Part shown: positions 1 through 8,800 of the stretch, piece after piece | Layout of the letters: every line of letters starts with the position of its first letter | Position numbering within the stretch: position 1 is the stretch's first letter | Origin: Oscillospiraceae bacterium | GTDB taxonomy: Bacteria > Bacillota > Clostridia > Oscillospirales > Oscillospiraceae | NCBI GenBank assembly: GCA_028705905.1 | Contig: JAQWCP010000001.1 | Span: 1-45,306, forward strand | Length of the DNA: 45,306 nucleotides | Direction: 5' to 3' | Program-made: the position numbers and the translations under genes | Notes under the pieces: generated by a model | The model's input: the letters and a program-made list of their open reading frames with translations, nothing else | Database searches by the model: none | Told to the model about the DNA's origin: nothing

Positions 1-87
1 GAACACAATCACCACAATCAGGCTCAGATCATCAAGGACATTTTGCGGGCGGCAAAGGAAAGCGAGGGAATCAGAGATGAGCGATGA
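1..87 (+). CDS. C-terminal end of an upstream ICE gene (partial)
   Basis: The first 28 codons are open in frame 1 and stop at TGA 85-87, eleven bases past the ATG of the next gene. The visible tail is polar and helical (IIKDILRAAKES), which is too little to assign a family. The overlap with the following gene shows it belongs to the same operon. Confidence 0.6.
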   Translation, partial: EHNHHNQAQIIKDILRAAKESEGIRDER

Positions 88-694
88 AAAGCGCATGGCC
101 GAAAACTATGAGATCACCCAGGCTATCCGCATCGGCGGCAGGGAGGTCGTTTTCGGCGTGGATGAGAAAGCGGAAAGACCCTATTTCTGCGCCTTCTATG
201 GAAAGCAATTCCTGTTCGGCTTTATCAAAGAGCGATACGAGGAATGTGTCACCGGCGACGATTATGTGGAGATCGTGGAGCTGTTTTCCCAAAGGATAAA
301 GGAGCAGTGCGACAAGGTTCGGGCGGAATGGGCGCAGACAGAGGTGCCAAGAAAGAGAATCACCGCCGAGATGTGCAGCCCCAATGACTACGCTCAGAGC
401 ATTGAGGGAAAAATCGTGGCCGTAAAGCTGTCCACGCTTCACCCCGAATATCAGAGCGCCGAACATCAGCTCATCTATATCACGGGCGGCAGCGGCGCAA
501 GAGCCAACAGCCGGGGGACGGCCTGCTTCTGCAAAAACCTGTACACCGGCGAGGACACCCGCTGGGAGCGTTACGACATTCAAGGCGAGATAAAGACAGC
601 GCATTTGCCCGATTGGGCGAAGGAACGTCTTGCGGTTATTCAAGCGGAACAGGCCCAAAAGAGCAAAAAACCGGCAGAGAGGGGCGCGCGATAA
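77..694 (+). CDS. ICE accessory protein of unknown function, 205 aa
   Basis: I do not recognise the family. The product is soluble, about 205 residues, with no membrane segment or signal peptide. Its N-terminal half (about 1-85) is mixed alpha/beta. The C-terminal half has a G-G-S-G-A-R-A-N-S-R-G-T segment (about 137-148) that could be a nucleic-acid or nucleotide contact, and a basic Lys/Arg-rich tail. Its ATG overlaps the end of the upstream frame, and its TAA overlaps the ATG of the next gene (TAATG at 692-696), so translation is probably coupled. Its place upstream of small ICE proteins and the methylase-helicase suggests an accessory or anti-restriction role, which is only inference. Confidence 0.75.
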   Translation: MSDEKRMAENYEITQAIRIGGREVVFGVDEKAERPYFCAFYGKQFLFGFIKERYEECVTGDDYVEIVELFSQRIKEQCDKVRAEWAQTEVPRKRITAEMCSPNDYAQSIEGKIVAVKLSTLHPEYQSAEHQLIYITGGSGARANSRGTACFCKNLYTGEDTRWERYDIQGEIKTAHLPDWAKERLAVIQAEQAQKSKKPAERGAR

Positions 695-957
695 TGAGCG
701 AGAGAATCAACGCGGGCTATGTCATCACCGATTCCGTTTTTATCGGGGATTCGGAGTTTGTAATCGGCGCTAACAGCACCAGCCTTGGCACGATGTATGT
801 AACTTGGCAATGCAAGGACGGCGACAATTACTTTTGGGGCCATTATTTATCCGACCGCAGGGCGGCGGAAAAGGATTTGCTTGACCGCGCGGGGAATGAG
901 CTGCGCCTGCAAAGGCAGCAAGAGCAAAAATCGAAGAATAAGGAGCGTGAACGATGA
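694..957 (+). CDS. Small ICE protein of unknown function, 87 aa
   Basis: The start at ATG 694 is chosen because it overlaps the previous stop (TAATG) and gives a compact 87-residue protein; the open frame extends further left only inside the previous gene. The first 50 residues form a beta-rich domain containing a Y-V-I-T-D-S-V-F-I-G-D run, which resembles the N-terminus of the 205-aa neighbour (Y-E-I-T-Q-A-I-R-I-G-G-R), so the two may share a small domain. The tail is charged (Q/E/K/R). The last four bases are shared with the next ATG. Function unknown. Confidence 0.65.
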   Translation: MSERINAGYVITDSVFIGDSEFVIGANSTSLGTMYVTWQCKDGDNYFWGHYLSDRRAAEKDLLDRAGNELRLQRQQEQKSKNKERER

Positions 958-1898
958 TGAATATCAGACCTATGACCCCGGAGGAACGGAAATACAGCTA
1001 TTCCCAAAGCCAGCAGCTCATGATGCAGTGTGGCGGGATCGGCTATCTGCGCGGGGATTTTGCCACTAACGGCAAGGAATTTTACAGCACATGGTTTGAC
1101 CACAATAAAAGCCGCAACACCACAGAATTCAAGGCGGTGTTCGATGAGGCCATCAATTCTCTGCGAGATGAGATCGGCATTCTGAAAGACCGCAGCAACA
1201 TGATTTCCTACTGCGGCGGCTATCCTGAAAGCGCCTTTGAGGGGAACTACTGCAAGGAGTACGGCTTTCGCGCGGACACGGAAAACTACGCCTGCCTCAT
1301 CCGCTGCAATCCCAATGCGGGCGATTACAATTTCTATGTTTTCCCTTATGAATCGAAGTGGCTTGACCGGAATATCGAAAAGGCGCGGCAGGGTATCCGA
1401 TTTATCACACCGGACTACAAGGAGCTGTTCCGCATCCCGGACGGCGACCACATTCAAATCACATTTTCAGACGGTGAAAAGGCTGACCGGGCCTGCCGGT
1501 ATATTGACGAATGTCATGTGGAGGTGGGCAGCGAGCTGTATCACATCTGCCAGTTTGCCGAAATCATGGAGCGCAACGGCAATACGGTCATCCCCATGCG
1601 TTCCTCTCTGCCCGAAAAATGTTACGGTATTATGCCGAGCAGCGGAGAAATCATTATCATTCGTCAGGGCGAGCAAGGCTATAACCCCACAGACTTCAAC
1701 TTTACAAATAAAGCGGATATGCGGCGGCTTGTTGATGAAGTGAATGGGAAGCTGGGCGTTACCAAGGCGCAGGAGGCCGCTATGCTGGCAGGCTCCCTGT
1801 TCGGCTGGCACACCCCCGCCGCCGACCCGAAGAATTACGACGAGGACGGCCAGCCGGTGAAACCCGCTAAAAGGAAAGACCGGGGTGACGCGAGATGA
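954..1898 (+). CDS. ICE accessory protein of unknown function, 314 aa
   Basis: A 314-residue soluble protein whose ATG overlaps the stop of the previous gene by four bases. No catalytic motif is evident. Around residues 160-205 there is a beta-rich segment (FRIPDGDHIQITFSDGE) followed by C-R-Y-I-D-E-C-H-V-E-V and H-I-C-Q-F-A-E-I-M-E, the kind of small domain found in the large polyvalent proteins of these elements. The C-terminus is basic and rich in Pro/Lys/Asp. It is co-oriented with, and four bases overlapped by, the following gene. Family memory suggests a conserved ICE orphan, but I cannot name the domain with certainty. Confidence 0.75.
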   Translation: MMNIRPMTPEERKYSYSQSQQLMMQCGGIGYLRGDFATNGKEFYSTWFDHNKSRNTTEFKAVFDEAINSLRDEIGILKDRSNMISYCGGYPESAFEGNYCKEYGFRADTENYACLIRCNPNAGDYNFYVFPYESKWLDRNIEKARQGIRFITPDYKELFRIPDGDHIQITFSDGEKADRACRYIDECHVEVGSELYHICQFAEIMERNGNTVIPMRSSLPEKCYGIMPSSGEIIIIRQGEQGYNPTDFNFTNKADMRRLVDEVNGKLGVTKAQEAAMLAGSLFGWHTPAADPKNYDEDGQPVKPAKRKDRGDAR

Positions 1899-2437
1899 CA
1901 GAGGACCGGCACGTTATATGGAGCAACTACGCTCTCGACTATGCGGATTGGAAGGATGATTTAGAGGCGGAGTACCCCGATTTATCCGAGGATGAGCGTG
2001 TCGCCCTGATGTATGACATCAACGGCGATTATCTGGGCGACGAGCGCATGAACCTCAATATTCAGCTTTCCCGCCCTATCCTCATCGTCGGCGATTTGGG
2101 GCTGTGGAACGGTCGGCATACCGGCTACAAGGAAATCGAAAGCGGCAATATCCGCGACTGCCTCTGCGCCGATACGGACTATTCGACGTGGTATGTGGAT
2201 AAGCTGGGCGACCTGCGCTGCGACGCCATCCACCATGACGGCACAAACCATTATTTGTACCGGGTCTATAAGGACGGCGTTTCAGATTGGCAGATTGACA
2301 CTCTTAAAAACAAGCTCTACGAGGGCAGGGCCACCCGTGGGGACATCACCCGTATCACAAGGCGGCTGGGGGATGAGATCGCCGCCGTTTACGGCTTTGA
2401 CATCCCCCGGCAGCGGCAGGCCGCAATGGAAAGGTAG
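1895..2437 (+). CDS. ICE accessory protein of unknown function, 180 aa
   Basis: A 180-residue acidic protein starting in an ATGA overlap with the previous gene. It has an N-terminal acidic helix (DLEAEYPDLSEDERVALMYD), then a beta-rich core with an I-L-I-V-G-D-L-G-L-W-N-G-R segment (about 63-75), and a helical C-terminus. The G-D-L-G-L-W-N-G-R-x-x-G-Y pattern is characteristic of a conserved ICE domain that also occurs in large polyvalent proteins; I am not certain of its Pfam number. No membrane segments. It is probably expressed with its neighbours during transfer or establishment. Confidence 0.75.
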   Translation: MTEDRHVIWSNYALDYADWKDDLEAEYPDLSEDERVALMYDINGDYLGDERMNLNIQLSRPILIVGDLGLWNGRHTGYKEIESGNIRDCLCADTDYSTWYVDKLGDLRCDAIHHDGTNHYLYRVYKDGVSDWQIDTLKNKLYEGRATRGDITRITRRLGDEIAAVYGFDIPRQRQAAMER

Positions 2438-2445
2438 GTGTGATT

Positions 2446-2814
2446 ATGGCCCGAGAGAATGCCATGAATGAAGTCTTTGAGGAAGTAACCGTTTTAGGGA
2501 AGCCCATGCTGTTTTCCTGCCTCCGAATTGACCGGGATACCGTGCCAAAGGGACTGTATCTGTATGAGGTGCGGCACGACGATGAGCAGCAGGGCGATCC
2601 GGTGCAGATTGCAAACTGGATTATGGTCAATCATTGGGGAACGCTCATTTCCAATAAACCCCTCCGACTGGAGAAAAGCCAAAGAAATAATAATGCCTAT
2701 CGGGAGATTGACCCGGAAAAAGACTGGAATTACGAGGGCGTGGATTGTACCGTCAAGGAATATATGGAGAAGCATCCGCCTGAAAAGGCAAAGCATAAGG
2801 ATTACGCGAGATAG
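2446..2814 (+). CDS. LPD28-domain protein, 122 aa
   Basis: ATG 2446 is preferred over a possible GTG at 2440, which overlaps the ribosome-site-like AGGTAGGTG. The sequence matches my memory of the large-polyvalent-protein-associated domain LPD28: an F-S-C-L-R-I-D-R-x-T-V-P-K-G-L-Y-L-Y-E-V-R-H-D-D core (about residues 23-46), then M-V-N-H-W-G-T-L-I-S, and a C-terminal tail resembling the E-G-x-D-x-T-V-K-E-Y motif. LPD28 usually occurs either fused into giant ICE proteins or alone next to them, as here, directly upstream of the methylase-helicase. The biochemical role is unknown. Confidence 0.75.
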   Translation: MARENAMNEVFEEVTVLGKPMLFSCLRIDRDTVPKGLYLYEVRHDDEQQGDPVQIANWIMVNHWGTLISNKPLRLEKSQRNNNAYREIDPEKDWNYEGVDCTVKEYMEKHPPEKAKHKDYAR

Positions 2815-2826
2815 GAGGTTTTGCGA

Positions 2827-5800
2827 ATGGCACGAAAATATGAGTTGATAACGGAGCTGTATCAGCGCACTCAAAAAAGCGTGACGGCTCCCGGAGCATG
2901 GCAGCGGTTTTTGTCCTCCGCCTGCCGGAATTACAGGCTGTCCTTTGACGAGCAGCTTTTGGTTTATGCCCAGCGCCCCGATGCCATTGCTGTTCTGGAG
3001 CTGGAGGACTGGAACAGGAAATTCGGGCGCTGGGTCAACAAGGGCGCGACCGGCATTGCCGTGTTCGATAAAGAGTACACCGGCAGGAGCCGGTTAAAGC
3101 ACTTCTTCGATGTAAGCGACACCCATGAGAGCCGTTTCTCTCGGCCCGTTCCCATTTGGGACATGCGGCCTGAACAGGAAGCTGAAATTATAGAATCACT
3201 GGAAAACAGCTTCGGCGAGCTGGCCGACAAATCGGATTTTGCGGCGGCGCTCATCTCTGCGGCACAGAACGCCGTGGAGGACAATATGCCCGATTACCTC
3301 TCAGAGCTGCGCTACTGCAAGGAGAACAGCTTTTTAGAGGAACTGGACGATTTTAATACCGAAGTTCTCTACAAAAAGGCGCTTCAAAACAGCGTGGCGT
3401 ATATGCTGCTGACACGGTGCGGCATCGACGCCGGGGAATACTTTACCGACGAGGACTTCCGGGATGTTTTGGACTTCAACACGCCGGAAACGCTCAATGC
3501 CCTCGGCACGGCCACCGGCGATATTGCGCAGATGGGACTTTCGGAAATTTCCCGCACGGTTCAAAATCTGCAAAGACAGGCTAAAAAAGAAAATCGCACA
3601 TTTGCAAACTCAAAAGAAAGCGAGTACCCTGTAGGTGAAAAGAACAATAAGCAGTCTGAAAGGAGTTTTGAATATGGCACTGAGCTACACGAAACAGGGA
3701 GATTACAATCTTCCGAACCTTCTGCCCCCGCAGGAGCCGGAAATCAGCCTTGGGAAATACGCCTTGCTGCGCCGGAAGTTCCTGAAGGAGAACCGCAGGA
3801 TCGCCTACACGAACCTGCTGACCAGCGGAAAGCTGAACGCGCACCTGATGGAGATCGAGCAGACGGCGCTCACCCGGCTGGAGCAGTTGACAAAGGAGAT
3901 GGCGAAGGCCGAGGGCGTGACGGAGCAGATGAAGGCGGACGAGCAGATGAAATGGGTCGGCCTGATGAACAACCTCCGGCACTCGGCGGAGGAAGTGATT
4001 CTGAACGAACTGATTTACAGCTAAATACCACAGAAAACGCAGGAGGTGATGAGCTTCCTGCGTTTTTGGATGAGAAGCTGATTATGGCCGTCATTTCAAA
4101 TAAGGACGACGACCTCAAATACAAAAAGCAGCAGATCGAGCTGTTCTTCTCTATCCATCCGGAAGAAACGGAGCGCGCCGACTACCTCAAAACCGCTTAT
4201 CAAGACCGCTACACCGAGATTTTGGTGGGCGATGTGCGCATCGGGTATAAGCCGCAGGAGGACGGGCTTCTGATGTGGGAGGGCGCATACCTCTCCCGCA
4301 CAAGTGAATCCGTTTTTTCATGGGGCGTCGTGGCCGGTCTGACCGCGCAGCTCATCGGCAAAAAAGAATACGCCATCAACACGGACATCAAGGCTTTGAA
4401 ATCACAGGAAAGCCAGCAGATGTCCCTTTTTGATTTTGCGGGCTTCAATACCGCCGCTGACGCGCCGGAACAGGTTTACCTGTTCAGAGGGTTTGAGATT
4501 TCCCAGCAGGTTATCGACACGGCGCTTTGTCTTGGGGGCAACGAGCCGGATTGTTTGGAGCGTGTCTGCTCGTTCTTCTCAAAGGATTATCCCCTGGAGC
4601 GAAACGCGGCTTTTCTGAAAGAGGAATACGGGCAGGACGGCAAAGGGTTTTATCTCGGCAGCCGTCTGATTTCCCTCTGGTTTGACGAAGCCGGACTTCA
4701 CCTATCCGAAGGCAGGACAGCGACCGGCAGCCAGGCGATGCTCCTTTCCTGGGAGGACGCGGCAAAGCGAATCCGGGAACTGCTGGATTTGGGGCGGTAT
4801 GCGCCTCAGTCGGTTCTTGACCGCGCCGATGCCGTGGAGAAAAAGGTGATTGCAGAAAAGCTGCTTTATATGACGGGAGATTTTGCAGAAGCTGCCCGCG
4901 AAGCAGGTTTTCTGTCTGCTGTGCAGGAGATTCATAACGCGCGGCTTGGCTACCCCGATATGACCAAACAGCTTACCGACAAACTGGATGACGCCGCAGT
5001 TGCGGAAGGTCTGGCCTCAGACATGACCACTTTTCTTGCGGCATACGAACAGAATCGTGAACTGCTGCGTTTCCGCTTTCACAGGCCAAAGGAGCTGCTC
5101 CGTAGTCTGCGGGGCTTGCAGCGCGAACCGGTGAGCTTCACCGTACAGGAAAATTTTGAAACCGCGCCGAAGCAGTTTATCACCGATGATGAGATTGACA
5201 AGCTGCTGGCTGGCGGTAATCATGTGCAGGACAACAAGCTGCGTATCTACTCCTATTTTCTTGAGGAACACACCGCAAAAGAAAGAGCGGATTTTCTCAA
5301 ACACGATTACGGTATCGGCGGTTTTGGAAGATTGGGATTTAACGAAAACCACGACACCAAGGGGATTTCCTACTGCCGGGAAAACAGACTGTTTGAACCT
5401 TACGATAAAATCCTGCTGTCCTGGAGCAAGGTGGAAAAGCGAATCAGTGAGTTGATCCGGCAAGACCGCTATCTGACCGAGCAGGAAGTTGCGTATATTC
5501 CCACCTATGAAAAAGGGCAGCTTGCAAGAAACATTTACAGCTTCTTCTACAATGTGCCGCAGGAGCAGCCGCGCCCGTTCCCCTATGGCTTTGAGTATTC
5601 GGACGGTATCAAGCTCATCGAACCGCAGCTTGACGACCCGGCGAAGGTCGAGGAAATCTATCAGATGATGCTCCCCGTGTGGGAGGGAACCCAGCAGGAT
5701 GACCGTTATTATACTTCCAGAAAAGCGGGCTTTGAAAATCTGAGCGCCTACCGCGACGGTGCCTTCTCCCTGTTCGGCGAGAAAAAGGAGCCGCCTGCCG

Positions 5801-8800
5801 CCGCCATCCCGGAAGATTTACCCGCTAAAAAAGAAACCGGCCCGTTCTCCGGCCTTGCGTCTGAACTTCTCCGCTTCTATCAGGAGTACGACCCCTACGG
5901 CTACCGGGACAATATGGGGCTGGGTGAAAGCGATGAGGACGCGATTGCCGGTCTGGAGCAGCAGCTTCACGATTCCGGCCAGCGCCGCGTCATTCTGGAT
6001 ACGCTCCAGACCTTTCTGGATGAAAGCGACCCGGAGGAAGAAATCGCGGTCGATTTGGAGCTTTTCATGGAGCGCCTTCAGGAGCTGTCGGAAGAAAGCT
6101 CCGGCCAGCAGGCACAGCGGGAGGAAATTGCCGGTTTTCTGGACGAGGCGGGCTATGCTGTTTCCGATGAGCTAATCGACACCGGCATCAGCGAGTATGC
6201 CGCTCATGGAGGCAAGGGCAACAATCAGGACATCGCGGACTATATCGAGGACGAGCTTTTGAACGAGGAATCGGAGCCTGACCTCTCGGACATTGAGGAC
6301 GAATTACCGGCCCAAAAAGAAACAGAAGCCGCGCTTGCCCCACCAAAGCCCAAGCGGGAGCGTATCCGCTTTACCACCCTCCACCCGGAGATAGAGCAGC
6401 GGCACAATTTCCACATCACCGATAACGAGCTGGGCCGCGGAACGCCCGGTGAGAAATTCGCCGCCAATACCGCCGCCATCCGTCTGCTAAAGCAAATTGA
6501 ATACGAGGACAGCCAGCCGGGCTCCGGTAGGCTGGCAACGCCGGATGAGCAGATCACCCTGTCCCGTTATGTAGGCTGGGGCGGCCTCTCCGACTGCTTT
6601 GAAGAACAGAACAGCCACTACCAAGAATTGAAATCCCTGCTGGACGAGGATGAATATGCCGCCGCCAGAGCCAGCAGTCTCACCGCATTTTACACCTCTC
6701 CCGTTATCACAAACGCCATGTATCAGGCGCTTTCACAGATGGGGTTTCAGCGCGGAAACATTCTGGAGCCTGCCTGCGGAATTGGTAACTTCATCGGGAG
6801 CCTGCCAAACAGTATGGCAGACAGCAAAATCTACGGCGTCGAAATCGACAGCATTTCCGGGCGTATCGCGCAGCAGCTCTATCAGAACAGCAGTATCGCT
6901 GTGGAGGGCTTTGAAAAGGTGGATATGCCCGACAGCTTCTTCGACGTGGCCGTGGGCAATGTGCCCTTCGGCGACTTCAAGGTGCTGGATAGGCGGTACG
7001 ATAAAAACCACTGGCTGATCCACGATTACTTTTTTGGAAAAACCCTCGATAAAGTCAGGCCGGGCGGCATTGTGGCGTTTATCACCTCAAAGGGCACGAT
7101 GGACAAGGAAAATTCTTCTGTCCGCAAGTATCTGGCGCAGCGGGCCGACCTCATCGGTGCAATCCGCCTGCCCGACAACGCCTTCAAGCGCAACGCCGGA
7201 ACCGAAGTTACCAGCGACATCATCTTTCTGCAAAAGCGCGACCGCATGGTGGATATTGAGCCTGAGTGGGTGCATTTAGACACCGATGAGAATGGAATCC
7301 GCATGAACAGCTACTTTGTGCAGCACCCGGACATGATTTTAGGCGAGATGAAGATGGAATCCACCCGGTTCGGCATGGACAGCGCCTGCAAAGCCTATGA
7401 GAACGCCGACCTTGCCGGACAGCTACAGGAAGCCGTCAGCAATCTCCACGCGGAGATCACCGCTTATGAGGTAGAGGAACTGGAGGACGAGGAAGAAGAT
7501 CACTCCATCCCCGCCGACCCGGACGTGCGCAATTTCAGCTATACCATTGTAGATGGGAAAATCTATTTCCGGGAAAACTCAGTCATGCACCCGGTGGAGA
7601 TGTCCGTCACCGCCGAAAACCGTATCCGGGGCATGATCGCCCTGCGGGACTGTGTGCGAAAGCTGATCGAGTTCCAAACCCTGGACTTCCCGGAATCGGC
7701 CATCAAGAGAGAACAGGACAAACTCAACCGCCTATATGACGCCTATGTGAAAAAGTACGACCGCCTGTTTACGCGGGGCAATAATCTGGCCTTTTGTGAA
7801 GATGCGAGTTACTGCCTGCTCTGCTCATTAGAGGTACTGGACGAAGAAAACAACTTCAAGCGCAAGGCGGATATGTTCAGCAAACGGACGATCAAGCCCC
7901 ATGTGCCCGTCACCAGTGTGGACACCGCCAGTGAAGCCCTTGCCGTTTCCATTTCCGAAAAGGCGCGGGTGGATATGGAATATATGTCCGCCCTGTCCGG
8001 CAAGACGGCGGAGAAACTGGAAACAGAACTTGACGGCGTGATCTTCCGCGACATCGACTGCGCCGCAGACCCCGGCCTTATCCCGGAGGCTTTTACAGAC
8101 CTCAGCCGGTTTCCCCTTGTCACCGCCGACGAGTACCTTTCCGGCAACGTGCGCCAGAAGCTGCAAATGGCAAAGGCGCTCCATGAATTCTTGCCAGCCG
8201 AAAAAAAGAGCCTGATCGGGCAGAACATCTCCGCGCTCACGGCTGTCCAGCCGGTGGATTTGACCGCCGGTGAGATCGGCGTCCGTATCGGCGCGACGTG
8301 GATACCGCCTGAAATTTACCGGCAGTTCCTATTTGAACTGGTCGGCACAGGCGGGAACGCCCGCCGCCGCATGAGCGTCCTCTATTCCAAATGCACCGGC
8401 GAGTGGAACGTCACCGAGAAAAACGCCGATTACAGCAATATCAAGGCCGTCACCACCTATGGCACCAAGCGGATCAGCGCCTATCAGATATTCGAGCAGA
8501 CCTTGAATCTCAAGGATGTGCGTATCTTTGATACGGTCATTGAGAACGGAAACGAAAAGCGGGTGCTGAATAAAAAGGAAACCGCTATCGCCCAGGACAG
8601 GCAGGAGCTGATAAAATCCAAGTTCGCGGAATGGCTCTGGCGGGACATCGACCGGCGCGAGGCGCTCTGCAAGCTGTACAACGAAACCTTCAACAGTATC
8701 CGGCCCCGCGAGTACGATGGGCAGCACATCCGCTTCTCCGGTATGAACCCGGAAATCGTCCTCCGGCCCCATCAGATTAACGCCATCGCCCACATCATGT

